From the NCBI GenBank assembly GCA_029237915.1, contig JAQWHD010000016.1:28727-92726 (forward strand): a stretch of 64,000 bases of DNA. The letters are read 5' to 3'. Shown here in pieces: positions 26,240 to 34,831 of the stretch. Under the pieces are notes generated by a model. The model did no database searches, was not told the DNA's origin, and saw nothing but the letters and a program-made list of their open reading frames with translations. The position numbers and the translations under genes were made by a program. Position 1 is the stretch's first letter. Each line of letters opens with the position of its first letter. The DNA is from Thalassotalea sp. GTDB taxonomy: Bacteria > Pseudomonadota > Gammaproteobacteria > Enterobacterales > Alteromonadaceae.

Positions 26240-26893
26240 TTAGCTTCTTCGATAGCGCATATGTAAAATTTGTACCCGCTCTACATAGGTTTTTGTTTCA
26301 GCATATGGAGGTACGCCTCCATATCTTTTTACCGCACCTTCTCCTGCATTATAAGCGGCAGCGACTAATTCGATGTTGCCGCGATACTTCTTAAATAGTT
26401 TGGCTAAATGCTTAGTGCCACCTTGGATATTTTGTTTAGCAACGAACGAGTCTTTAACACCTAATTCTTTTGCCGTAGCCGGCATTAATTGCATTAAACC
26501 TTGGGCGCCAACTTTTGATAAAGCGCGTTCTTTAAAGTGAGATTCAGCGTGAATTATTGCCCTGATTAACGCAGGTTCAACATTATAAGTAAATGCCATT
26601 TCATCAATAATGGAGGCGAAAGCTTTAGTATTTAACGGGGTTTTATACCAATTAACCATAGAGCTGACATTACAGGCAAAACAACCAACTTTAACCAGTT
26701 TGTATTGCACACCTTGCGGCTCAACGTCGCTAAATGAAGGCACACCCGACTTAGATCTGTATTTATAAACTAAGGTATCGGCAGCAAAGCTAGGCATAGA
26801 AAAAACACAAGCCCAGGCTGAAGCCAAAAGTAAGCGACGGTATGGAATATTCGAGGTAGTGATGCTTTGGTTGTTAATGTATTGCATGCTCAT
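26240..26893 (-). CDS. Lytic transglycosylase (SLT domain), exported
   Basis: This 217-residue protein cleaves peptidoglycan glycan strands. After a signal-like hydrophobic segment ending PSFAA (residue 37), a short DUF4124-like region follows (LVYKYRSKSGVPSFSDVEP). The SLT domain is at about 95-215, with catalytic E117 in IHAESHF, GLMQLMPAT (132-140) and AAYNAGEGAVKRYGGVPPYAET near the end. The domain is short, as in the free-standing Slt-type enzymes of this group. I see no lipobox, so it is probably periplasmic. No strong ribosome site is visible, and MSMQ has two possible ATGs six bases apart. Confidence 0.9.
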   Translation of the reverse strand: MSMQYINNQSITTSNIPYRRLLLASAWACVFSMPSFAADTLVYKYRSKSGVPSFSDVEPQGVQYKLVKVGCFACNVSSMVNWYKTPLNTKAFASIIDEMAFTYNVEPALIRAIIHAESHFKERALSKVGAQGLMQLMPATAKELGVKDSFVAKQNIQGGTKHLAKLFKKYRGNIELVAAAYNAGEGAVKRYGGVPPYAETKTYVERVQILHMRYRRS

Positions 26894-26969
26894 ATTATTG
26901 TTATTAAATTAGTATTATTGCTCTTGCTATAACATTGAGTATAGCAATTAAATTACTGTGTAATCTCAT

Positions 26970-27128
26970 TTAAAGTGATTCATTAGTGTTGGCTTTATTT
27001 TTAAAGTCAGCTAGAACTATTTCTAGGGCGGCTACAGCGGTTTCGGTAGAGACATTGTTTTCTTCTAGTAGCTGGATTAGATCCACGGCGAGAAGCACAT
27101 GTTTTGGTGCGTTTTTTAACGAAGACAT
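26970..27128 (-). CDS. ybaM: YbaM family protein (DUF2496), 52 residues
   Basis: This very small gene encodes MSSLKNAPKHVLLAVDLIQL and continues to a stop after 52 residues. It matches my memory of the YbaM/DUF2496 family, whose E. coli member starts with a similar LENAP...LAVDLIVLLEEN pattern. The protein is predicted to be all helical, acidic in the middle, and cytoplasmic. Its function is unknown. It lies between the transglycosylase and the divergent DUF2986 gene, with about 107 bp to the latter. Confidence 0.8.
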   Translation of the reverse strand: MSSLKNAPKHVLLAVDLIQLLEENNVSTETAVAALEIVLADFKNKANTNESL

Positions 27129-27235
27129 AGTTTGCCTTATTTAAATGATTATAGTTCTGATATACTTACGTTACCGAAACAAGGAACAAATATCTACAGC
27201 GTTAATGTTGTAGAGTAAACACAAGTGATATTGTT

Positions 27236-27391
27236 ATGAACCGCAAAAAGAAAATAAACTCAATTTTAAAAGCCAAACTTAAAAAAGCTAACGCTAAATT
27301 AAGTAATTCAAACAAAGAGCGTTATATCTCAAAGGCTGAACGTGCAAAGCTAGAAGCGGCTGAACAAGAGAATTCAGAAACCGCATCATAA
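27236..27391 (+). CDS. DUF2986 family small basic protein, 51 residues
   Basis: This small gene encodes a 51-residue, highly basic protein: MNRKKKINSILKAKLKKANA, then a segment ending SKAERAKLEAAEQEN. I recognise the pattern of DUF2986, short lysine-rich proteins found in Alteromonadales and vibrios. Function is unknown; the charge suggests contact with nucleic acid, which is inference. It is convergent with the kynureninase-like gene, whose end is only about 40 bp away. Confidence 0.78.
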   Translation: MNRKKKINSILKAKLKKANAKLSNSNKERYISKAERAKLEAAEQENSETAS

Positions 27392-27431
27392 GCAGTTTCT
27401 GTTAGATGTTCAAATCCGAATTGAGTTGCGA

Positions 27432-28541
27432 TTAACTGCTTTTCACCACATCAATAAACTTATCTAAATCTGCAGCATCATTATATATGTGAGGTGACAC
27501 TCGCATTCCTAAGTGCCTTGCATCAACGCTTATATTATTATTTGCCAGAGCCGACAGAATACTTTGTTGTTTATCTTTAAAGTCTAAAATCATGGTGCCA
27601 CTGCGTTTATCATGCGCAATAGGTGAGACTAATTGCTCACTAAACTCAGCGACTACTTTATCTATCATTGCCTGATTATGAGCTCTGATCACACCTGAGC
27701 CCAGCTTAGCAAAGTAATTAATACTGTGAGTACTTAATGCAAACGGCGCGATTGATGGCGTGCCACCCCAAAACATCATAGCTGAGTCTTGATATTTAAA
27801 ATTATGGATATCAAATTCAAACGGATTTTCATGAGAAAACCAACCGACATCTTTCGGCTGACATAATGCTATTTGCTTCGGGTTAACCCATAAATAAGCC
27901 GAGCCAGGGCCTCCACATAACCATTTAACACTAGAGCCAAGCATAAAGTCAGGTTGTTGCTTACTTAAATCTAATGGGATCACACCCGCCGATTGGGCAA
28001 TATCTAAAATAGAGAGCGAATTGTTGCTTCTGGTTAATTCTAATAATTGTGATACTGGCGCAAGCTGACCGGTATTTGAGTAAGCATTGCTAATAAATAC
28101 CAAATCAACATCTGCAGTTAAATGTTCAGACCAAACATTGAGATCGGTAATATCTAACTCTTTATTGATAAAGCGAATAATTGCGCAATCAGGTAATGAC
28201 TTTTGTAGAGCAAAGCCCATACTTGGAAAATCGGCTTCACTCATTAACACCACAATGTTGTTTGACTGTAATCGAGCATGAGCCATTACTATTTTAGTTA
28301 GCGCACTGGACAAGTTTACTTGTGGACAAAAATCATCGGCATTAGCGTTAAATAAACGAGCTAGAGCAGACTTAAAGTTCTCTATGATAGCTAGCCAGTC
28401 ACCCCAAGGTTCACGGCCACTTTCTTGCCAAGGGGCTAAAAAGCTATCTTTAAAGGCTTGCTCAGTAGTTTTTAATGGACGGCCAACTGAATGGTTGAGC
28501 AAGTAACAGCTATCCGCTAGTAAAAAATCATCTTTGTACAT
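27432..28541 (-). CDS. PLP-dependent aminotransferase class V enzyme, kynureninase-like
   Basis: This 369-residue PLP enzyme has the class V fold. K206 in GSSVKWLCGGPGSAYLWV is the likely Schiff-base lysine, and D180 in ILDIAQSAG contacts the pyridine ring. The GGPGSAYLWV motif and following GWFSHENPFEFD resemble kynureninases, which cleave kynurenine to anthranilate and alanine. It is shorter than classical kynureninase (about 410-460), so I call it kynureninase-like. It lies 10 bp downstream of a PrnB/IDO-superfamily gene on the same strand, consistent with cleavage of an oxidised tryptophan or indole product. It is cytoplasmic, without a signal peptide. Confidence 0.8.
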   Translation of the reverse strand: MYKDDFLLADSCYLLNHSVGRPLKTTEQAFKDSFLAPWQESGREPWGDWLAIIENFKSALARLFNANADDFCPQVNLSSALTKIVMAHARLQSNNIVVLMSEADFPSMGFALQKSLPDCAIIRFINKELDITDLNVWSEHLTADVDLVFISNAYSNTGQLAPVSQLLELTRSNNSLSILDIAQSAGVIPLDLSKQQPDFMLGSSVKWLCGGPGSAYLWVNPKQIALCQPKDVGWFSHENPFEFDIHNFKYQDSAMMFWGGTPSIAPFALSTHSINYFAKLGSGVIRAHNQAMIDKVVAEFSEQLVSPIAHDKRSGTMILDFKDKQQSILSALANNNISVDARHLGMRVSPHIYNDAADLDKFIDVVKSS

Positions 28542-28551
28542 TATGAGCGCC

Positions 28552-29721
28552 TTAACTTAACGTTGCTTTTAAGGTATTTATATCATCAAAACGGGTACGT
28601 ATGTCACCTCGCTTTGTTGCTGCGCGTCTGTCTTTTAGCTTTTCTAAAGAGTCAATAAGCACATGTAAAGGTGGTCCACTTGCCGTTACTTTAGACATGT
28701 GTTGTTGTCCCATTGTGGTGGCGGCTTGTGCGATATACTTTTTAACTAATTGTTCATGATGCTGAATGGCGGTGGCACCGTGTAATTTGCATACATCTAA
28801 AAATAAACTTAAATTCTCTTGATACCAACTTTGCGTATGACAATTACTTGCTGCTAAAAAGTCGTCCATTATGCTTGTTCTGCGCATACAATCTCGTAAT
28901 ATCAATTGATCTTCAGGCATCATAAATAAAAATTTATCTACTAACATTTGCGAATAGGAAGGCTCATTGGCAGAGCACAAACCCAGTTGTAAATCGAGTA
29001 CATTAATTCCGGCAAAATCACCAGCATTGGCGCCACGATATACTTCTTTACCGACACGATAAGGTTTGTAATAGGGGCGAACTTGATAGAAAAAAGCGTC
29101 AGTATCAAGCTTATTGAATAGTTGCTTATTTGAGTCGATAACGTCAATTAGGGCTTGCTTGGCAACTTTCAATAAATCGGCTGCAATAGGGTGAGAAATA
29201 CCTAATGGTTGGATTTTTATTAATGCATCTGCCGCTCGTTTATAAGCTAAAATGCCTTTAGTGTTGTAATCAATAAAGATCTCTTCAGCATCTAAATCGG
29301 TAAAACGTTTATAGGTGCCATTAACGGCTTTGTTGTGTGTGGTTAAATGAGCAGTAGCAAAACGTGGCGTAACACCAATTGATGCGCCTATGTGCATGGC
29401 AAGTGCCGAAGCCTCTGTTAGTGGAGAGGTGCGCTCGCGTGAAGGCTCGGTAATTTCATGGCGACGACACGCCGCCATATAAAGGCCGACATTACCTAAT
29501 AAATCAAATGCATTGTCAAAGCCGTTATCGGTATTACCTTCGGCTAATAAAGGGTGGATCAACTCTTCCCCTTCATGTTGTAGTTGTTGTTTTAATTCTT
29601 CACCAACGTTTTCTACATTGGCTTTATCTTCTTGTGCCCAATAAATCGTTTCTAGTTCACTGTTTATTTTGCAAAAATTCCCTCTGATCCATTGATCAAA
29701 AGCTCGTGAGTTTGCCGTCAT
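28552..29721 (-). CDS. PrnB-like haem protein (DUF1864, IDO/TDO superfamily)
   Basis: I recognise this 389-residue protein as the DUF1864/PrnB family, haem proteins of the indoleamine/tryptophan dioxygenase superfamily. PrnB itself rearranges chlorotryptophan in pyrrolnitrin synthesis. Features include FFYQVRPYYKPYRVG (210-224), which resembles the substrate-side segment of IDO, and HHEQLVKKYI (321-330), whose H321/H322 is a candidate proximal haem ligand. No other pyrrolnitrin genes are nearby, so the role is more likely tryptophan or indole-compound breakdown. It is the first gene of an operon with the kynureninase-like enzyme and divergent from an Lrp/AsnC regulator. The substrate is inferred, not seen. 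Confidence 0.8.
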   Translation of the reverse strand: MTANSRAFDQWIRGNFCKINSELETIYWAQEDKANVENVGEELKQQLQHEGEELIHPLLAEGNTDNGFDNAFDLLGNVGLYMAACRRHEITEPSRERTSPLTEASALAMHIGASIGVTPRFATAHLTTHNKAVNGTYKRFTDLDAEEIFIDYNTKGILAYKRAADALIKIQPLGISHPIAADLLKVAKQALIDVIDSNKQLFNKLDTDAFFYQVRPYYKPYRVGKEVYRGANAGDFAGINVLDLQLGLCSANEPSYSQMLVDKFLFMMPEDQLILRDCMRRTSIMDDFLAASNCHTQSWYQENLSLFLDVCKLHGATAIQHHEQLVKKYIAQAATTMGQQHMSKVTASGPPLHVLIDSLEKLKDRRAATKRGDIRTRFDDINTLKATLS

Positions 29722-29863
29722 ATCTGTCTCTGATATTTATTATAATAATACGCTGATGTTAACAGAGTGTGGGCGCGTTATTTTGTCAATTAATAGTAAA
29801 TTTATTCGAATAATTAGCGTATTGTGCTATTTTAAGTGGATAAATTAGAGAATATAACTCAGA

Positions 29864-30337
29864 GTGTGTTTTTTGTATAAATTGGATAGTAAAGATAAAG
29901 CTATTGTTGAAATATTACAAAAGCAAGGGCGTATATCTATTTCAGATTTAGCCCAGCAAGTAAGTTTATCTGATAAGCCTTGTTTGCGTAGAGTAAAGAA
30001 ACTAGAGCAGAGCGGCGTTATTGAAGGTTACAGCGCCATTATAAATAGGCGGGCAGTAGATCACAGTGTACTGGTTTATGCATTTGTACGTTTAGCTGCT
30101 AACACTGATACTCTAGCGCAAAAATTTGAGCAAACCTTAGTCGATTTAGAGCATGTTTTAGAATGCTCGGTAGTGACAGGATCTTATGACTACTTGTTAA
30201 AGATCGTAGCTGAGGATCTAGAAAGCTATGAGAGCTTTGTTAAAAAATCATTGGGCAGATTAGATTTTATTTCAACCATTGAATCGACTGTGGTGTTAAA
30301 GCAAACATTTTCACGCACCACCTTACCCATTAAATAG
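29864..30337 (+). CDS. Lrp/AsnC-family transcriptional regulator
   Basis: This 157-residue regulator has the winged helix-turn-helix at the N-terminus (DSKDKAIVEILQKQGRISISDLAQQV) and the RAM ligand-binding domain after about 70 (VLVYAFVRLA, VLECSVVTGSYDYLLKIVAEDLESYESFV). Members sense amino acids and form octamers. It is divergent from the PrnB-like/kynureninase-like operon with about 140 bp between, so it probably controls that operon in response to tryptophan, kynurenine or a related compound. The start is unsure: GTG at 29864 or TTG at 29873, no strong ribosome site deciding. Its stop codon lies inside a palindrome shared with the convergent topB gene end. Confidence 0.9.
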   Translation: MCFLYKLDSKDKAIVEILQKQGRISISDLAQQVSLSDKPCLRRVKKLEQSGVIEGYSAIINRRAVDHSVLVYAFVRLAANTDTLAQKFEQTLVDLEHVLECSVVTGSYDYLLKIVAEDLESYESFVKKSLGRLDFISTIESTVVLKQTFSRTTLPIK

Positions 30338-30351
30338 CAGTTATTTAATGG
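30327..30351. terminator. Perfect hairpin spanning the lrp stop codon
   Basis: CCATTAAATA (30327-30336) and TATTTAATGG (30342-30351) form a 10-bp stem with a 5-base loop between the convergent Lrp-type gene and topB. There is no long T run, so it may act as a barrier or a weak terminator. Confidence 0.55.
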
Positions 30352-30376
30352 AGAAAGCGGGGCGTGCTAGCATTTG

Positions 30377-32323
30377 TTAAGCTGACTTTTTGGTTTTTGC
30401 CGGCGCTTTTCTTTTATAGCTACTATTGTTTTTACGCTTGAATTTAGGTTTGTTGGCAAGCTTAGGAAAATGCACTAACGGCTGCTCACTCGCTTGTTTT
30501 ATCATGCTGCTGATAGTTGTAAGCAAAGGTGACATAAAGTTTTGGTAGCTTGCTTGTTTGTCACAAATTGCATTGAGTGTTGATTCCCAATGAGCGGTCA
30601 TATCAGGTAGTGTGGCTTGCTCGGGTAGAGCTTTTATTAACGAACTGCCGACTTCGGTTGCTTTAATTTTTTTACCTTGGCGAACTAAATATCCCCGTTT
30701 AAATAACAGCTCAATAATACCGGCACGCGTTGCTTCTGTACCTAAACCATCGGTATCTTTTAAGACTTTCTTTATTTCGGCATCGCGGACAAATTTAGCA
30801 ATACCTGTCATTGCCGCAAGTAATGTTGCATCGGTGTAATCTTGCGGGGGCTGAGTGTTTTTTTCTACTACTTCACCGTAATTACACTGCAATATATCGC
30901 CTTTTTGCAGCTGTGGCAGCAATTGTGATTCGGTGTTAGCCGCTTTACTGTCAGCCGATTTTCTTTTAAAAAGAGCTTTCCAGCCTTCAACTATAGGTAC
31001 TTTGCTGTTTACCTTAAATAAGCCATTTTCAATGGTCAGCGTAACTTTGGTTTGGGCGTATTGGTAAGCCGGATAAAACTGAGCTAAATATTGAGTTACG
31101 ATCATTTGATAAATATTTTGTTCAAATGAATTCAAGTTACTCTGACCCCTTGATTTTTCGGTGGGGATTATTGCATGGTGGGCGCTAACTTTACTGTCGT
31201 TCCAGGCTTTACTTTTTATGCTCAAGTCGGCGTTTTTGGCAAACACTGAAAATGGCAGATCTGCTTGTGCTAAGTTACTTACAATTGCTGTTGCTTGCGA
31301 TAATTGTTCTGTTGGTAAATAGCGGCAATCTGAACGCGGGTAAGTTATTAATTTGTGCTTTTCATATAAACTTTGGCATACATCGAGCACTAACTTGGCA
31401 TTCATAGAAAAGCGATTAGCTGCATCTATTTGTAATGCTGATAAGTTATAAGGTAGCGGTGCAAACTGTTTTTTTTGTTCTTGTTTTAACTCAGTAACAA
31501 CTGCTGGTTTATTGTTTATTCGCCCGGCTACATTTTCTGCTAGGGCTTTTACTAGTACTCTGCCTTCTTCATCCATATAAGGTTGGCAAGCTTCGGATGG
31601 CTGCCACTTGGCGGTGAAAGATTGTTTATTGCTATCTTCTATATGGGCGCTAACTTCATAGAAAGGCTTGCTGACAAAGTTGTTTATATCATTGTCACGT
31701 TGTACCACTAAACCAAGTATTGGGGTTTGCACCCGGCCAACGGATAACACGCCATTAAAACCTGATTTTTTGCCCATGATGGTATAGGCACGAGTAAGAT
31801 TGAGTCCATATAACCAATCAGCTCTTGAGCGGGCAAGTGCCGATACCGAAAGCGGCATAAATTCACTGTTCGGTTTTAATGAATTTAATGAGCGTTTAAC
31901 CGCAGGTAAATTTAAATCACTGATTAATAAGCGCTGCACACTTGCTTTCTTTTTGGCGCTAACTTTTAAATAATCAATGACTTCATCAACTAATAGTTGA
32001 CCTTCTCGGTCAGGATCGCCGGCATGAATAATATGATCACACTGCTTTACCAGTTTTCTTAACACGGTTAGCTGCGAGCGAGTTTGTGTTTTTGGTTTTA
32101 GCTGCCAAACATCGGGCACAATAGGTAAGTGTGCCATGTCCCATTTTTTGAATTTATCATCATAAGCGTCTGGTTCAACTTGCTCGAGTATATGCCCAAT
32201 ACACCAACTCACAATGTCGCCATTGCCAACTTCAATATAGCCTTGTTGTTTTTTATGTGGTTTAGGTAAGGCGTCGGCGATAGCGCGGCCTAAGCTGGGT
32301 TTCTCGGCAATGTATAACTTCAA
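30377..32323 (-). CDS. topB: DNA topoisomerase III
   Basis: TopB is a type IA topoisomerase that decatenates and resolves DNA through single-strand passage. The Toprim domain opens with LYIAEKPSLGRAIADALPKP and carries HAGDPDREG. The active tyrosine is in LITYPRSDCRYLP. The protein starts MKLYIAEKPSL if TTG at 32323 is used; this places the tyrosine at residue 328, the same number as in E. coli TopB. A GTG at 32332 would add three residues. The length of about 648 residues is near E. coli's 653. The C-terminal 30 residues are strongly basic (KFKRKNNSSYKRKAPAKTKKSA), useful for DNA binding. Confidence 0.95.
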   Translation of the reverse strand: MKLYIAEKPSLGRAIADALPKPHKKQQGYIEVGNGDIVSWCIGHILEQVEPDAYDDKFKKWDMAHLPIVPDVWQLKPKTQTRSQLTVLRKLVKQCDHIIHAGDPDREGQLLVDEVIDYLKVSAKKKASVQRLLISDLNLPAVKRSLNSLKPNSEFMPLSVSALARSRADWLYGLNLTRAYTIMGKKSGFNGVLSVGRVQTPILGLVVQRDNDINNFVSKPFYEVSAHIEDSNKQSFTAKWQPSEACQPYMDEEGRVLVKALAENVAGRINNKPAVVTELKQEQKKQFAPLPYNLSALQIDAANRFSMNAKLVLDVCQSLYEKHKLITYPRSDCRYLPTEQLSQATAIVSNLAQADLPFSVFAKNADLSIKSKAWNDSKVSAHHAIIPTEKSRGQSNLNSFEQNIYQMIVTQYLAQFYPAYQYAQTKVTLTIENGLFKVNSKVPIVEGWKALFKRKSADSKAANTESQLLPQLQKGDILQCNYGEVVEKNTQPPQDYTDATLLAAMTGIAKFVRDAEIKKVLKDTDGLGTEATRAGIIELLFKRGYLVRQGKKIKATEVGSSLIKALPEQATLPDMTAHWESTLNAICDKQASYQNFMSPLLTTISSMIKQASEQPLVHFPKLANKPKFKRKNNSSYKRKAPAKTKKSA

Positions 32324-32360
32324 AGTAAACACTCATAATTGAACACTTTGCTTATAATAT

Positions 32361-32392
32361 AATAAGACTGTGTTTTTATACAGTCTTATTTT
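32361..32392. terminator. Hairpin terminator between topB and the lipoprotein operon
   Basis: AATAAGACTGT (32361-32371) pairs exactly with ACAGTCTTATT (32380-32390). The plus strand continues TTT and the minus strand is AT-rich. It lies just past the end of the lipoprotein operon on the minus strand. Confidence 0.65.
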
Positions 32393-32424
32393 TGAAGTAA
32401 ATGAGGTGTCTAACTTATAAGGTT

Positions 32425-33426
32425 TTAATAATGTTGAGTCGGTTGGGTGCTTAATAACTCAATTAGATAATCAGGTAATTTTACGCTGATTTGGTCTTGC
32501 AAACGAGTATCAAGTAGTTGCTCTTCTTTGGCTGATATTTTGATTGGCCAGCGCTTTGAGCTGATCACAGTATCGCCATCCATAATGCTTAAATCGTAGC
32601 TACCACGTAGCCAATACCATTGATTAGTAAAGGTTGGATCGATAGTGTCTAGTTTTGCTTTTAAAGTTAAATTTGATTGCTCGGCATGTGGTATGCCTAA
32701 CTGTCCTAAAGCCGATTGTAAAACGTTATTACTGCGCTCACTTTCGGCTTTGGTTGCCACTTTTAACTCTGCTAATGAATGTTTAATTAAGGTTTCTATT
32801 TCTTTGCTACTGGTTTTATTAACAATACCTTGATTAGCAACTTGTACTAATTGTTTGTTAGCTACTTCTCTTTTTATTTGTTCGCTGCGAGCTTGACGCA
32901 AAGCGGTTAATGCGAGTACCACATTAGGTGCTTTGTTACTGCTAAAGCTGATTAATGCTTGGGTATTTTTATCTGCATTCCTAATGGTTTGAGTTAGATG
33001 TCTTGCCGCTTTTTGCTTTACTAAAACCGCTAAGGCGTAATACTCGCCAGTAGGGCTCTGCCAGGTTTCCTTAACTATCGCACCTTGTAATTCTAACTCT
33101 GTATTGGTCACTATGTTACGTGATAGCTCTTGCGTAGTTGTGGTTTGCATACCTGCAAGTGAACTTGTACTAATGGCACTGGTTAAATCTGAGGTATCAG
33201 CTTCGATTTCAACGGTAAATATCTTCGCTAGGTTAGCTAAGGCTACATTTGACGCTCTATCTCGTTGTGTTGATTGACCAACAGCGGTTAAATATTGAGT
33301 GCTAGAATAGGCGCTGTCAGGAGAGTTTATCCAGCTTGGAGGTGTTGTCTGATCATTACTGCTACATGCAGCGAGTAAGAAGCTACAAAATAGAATATGC
33401 AAAGTTAGTTTTAACTGATGTTTCAT
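32425..33426 (-). CDS. LPP20-family lipoprotein
   Basis: This 333-residue lipoprotein has the lipobox LLAAC with C21 as the acylated residue. An LPP20-type region follows at about 30-150 (PSWINSPDSAYSSTQYLTAVGQS, WQSPTGEYYALAVLVK), a domain found in Helicobacter Lpp20 and related proteins. The remaining C-terminal part, with ISSKRWPIKISAKEEQLLD, looks like a second alpha/beta domain. It is the fourth gene of an operon with another LPP20 protein, LpoB and COG3014. The function is unknown; the operon suggests a role at the outer membrane or in peptidoglycan synthase activation. Confidence 0.85.
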   Translation of the reverse strand: MKHQLKLTLHILFCSFLLAACSSNDQTTPPSWINSPDSAYSSTQYLTAVGQSTQRDRASNVALANLAKIFTVEIEADTSDLTSAISTSSLAGMQTTTTQELSRNIVTNTELELQGAIVKETWQSPTGEYYALAVLVKQKAARHLTQTIRNADKNTQALISFSSNKAPNVVLALTALRQARSEQIKREVANKQLVQVANQGIVNKTSSKEIETLIKHSLAELKVATKAESERSNNVLQSALGQLGIPHAEQSNLTLKAKLDTIDPTFTNQWYWLRGSYDLSIMDGDTVISSKRWPIKISAKEEQLLDTRLQDQISVKLPDYLIELLSTQPTQHY

Positions 33427-33499
33427 AGTATTTCCTTTATATATACTTTCTTATAGCTGTATTTGATAAATTTATCCATTTAAGACTAAATGGCGAAAC

Positions 33500-34825
33500 T
33501 TAATAAATCGATTTGTCTTGCTGGTAATGAAAGAGTTTGTCACTAATGCTACTGGTTAAAATAACGTGTTTACTACCTGCTGTTAACTCGATTTTGCGCT
33601 TGGCTAATTTGCGAGCGCGTATCGATACATTTTCTTCATTAGTTGATACATACGCGTATTGAATAGATGCCGGTAACATGTTCCAGCTACGCACGTCTGC
33701 CGATTCGCTTAATACTGTGGCCACGTTCATAAGAAAACCTGCTAGAGGATCTTTTTTCTCAGCATTTTTTACCGCATCATATTTTATGACTGCCCTTGCC
33801 GTTGTCGCTAGTAATATTGCTGGATACTCAGCGTCTAGATCTTCTCTGGCAAGTACGTCAACACTTTCAATCTCAGTGGTGCGGATATCTTGTTCACCAA
33901 CATCTATATCTGCACTGCCAATACTTCGAGCCACATTTGGGTAAGAGGGCATTGCGATACGAACTAACTGGTCATTACGATTATCGTGATAACTAGGCAC
34001 CATAATAGAAACTTCTTTTTTACTGGTTACTACACTGTCAAAATGTATAAAGTATAAGTTGCTGTTGTTTGCTGCGGTTAACTCGTTAATTTGTTCATCA
34101 CTTATGGCGAATTCGGTTTTATATTGATCGAATTGATCGAGTACACCTAGTTCTTTACTTAACCGAGTTAATGATAACTTTATATCGTCAGTTAAAGGCG
34201 CACCGCGAGCTTGCATTAATTCTGCGGCAAATTTATAACTGATAAATGCATTATCTTGCTCATCTAGTAACTCATAAATAATCGCTGAAATAACATGGGC
34301 ACTGGCCAGTTGCCCGGAGTTTGAATCTTTTTTTATTAACTTTTTCATCATGATGTCGGCTTGCAATATTTCAACACAGGCGGCATCAGGGTCATCGTTA
34401 AATAAATAAGACAAGGCTAAAATATTATGTACCATAACCAAATCGGAAGGTGTACCAGAGTAACTTCGCATGGTTTCATTTACGGTTGCTGCGCCAATAT
34501 TTTCAGAGAAAGATGTGGCAAAGAGTATTGCCATTTCATCTTTAGCTAAAGTTAATGATGTTATGGCTGCAGGGTAGTCTTGCGATAAAAATTGCAAAGT
34601 CCCAATATTTAAATTAAATAAAGGGCGATCCCTTTCTTCAGGCTTCAACGTTTGGATCTGGGTAAGAACTGCTTCAGGTGAGTTGGTATTTAAAGATTGC
34701 GATAATAGGTTTACTTTTTTATGGGTGACACTACAGCCTGAAAGTATTAACAGAGCAAATAGTAAAAAAAATCGGTAGCTAATAAAAGAGGGCAGAAAAG
34801 ATCTTCTGCCCATAGTAATACTCAT
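33500..34825 (-). CDS. COG3014 family lipoprotein with TPR-like repeats
   Basis: This protein of about 440 residues begins with a basic n-region and hydrophobic core ending in the lipobox ILSGC. Helical repeats follow (RPLFNLNIGTLQFLSQDYPAAITSL, AHVISAIIYELLDEQDNAFISY) and then a mostly beta C-terminal half ending in HVILTSSISDKLFHYQ. I recognise the COG3014 family, known from lipoprotein clusters with LpoB. The frame opens with GTG at 34831 directly after the lpoB stop; ATG at 34825 and at 34813 are alternatives, so the start is uncertain by a few codons. It is co-transcribed with lpoB. Confidence 0.8.
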   Translation of the reverse strand: MSITMGRRSFLPSFISYRFFLLFALLILSGCSVTHKKVNLLSQSLNTNSPEAVLTQIQTLKPEERDRPLFNLNIGTLQFLSQDYPAAITSLTLAKDEMAILFATSFSENIGAATVNETMRSYSGTPSDLVMVHNILALSYLFNDDPDAACVEILQADIMMKKLIKKDSNSGQLASAHVISAIIYELLDEQDNAFISYKFAAELMQARGAPLTDDIKLSLTRLSKELGVLDQFDQYKTEFAISDEQINELTAANNSNLYFIHFDSVVTSKKEVSIMVPSYHDNRNDQLVRIAMPSYPNVARSIGSADIDVGEQDIRTTEIESVDVLAREDLDAEYPAILLATTARAVIKYDAVKNAEKKDPLAGFLMNVATVLSESADVRSWNMLPASIQYAYVSTNEENVSIRARKLAKRKIELTAGSKHVILTSSISDKLFHYQQDKSIY

Positions 34826-34831
34826 TAACAC

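Noticed and set aside
28552..29721. Pyrrolnitrin biosynthesis cluster
   Set aside because: Only a PrnB-like gene is present; no PrnA halogenase, PrnC or PrnD relatives are in the window.
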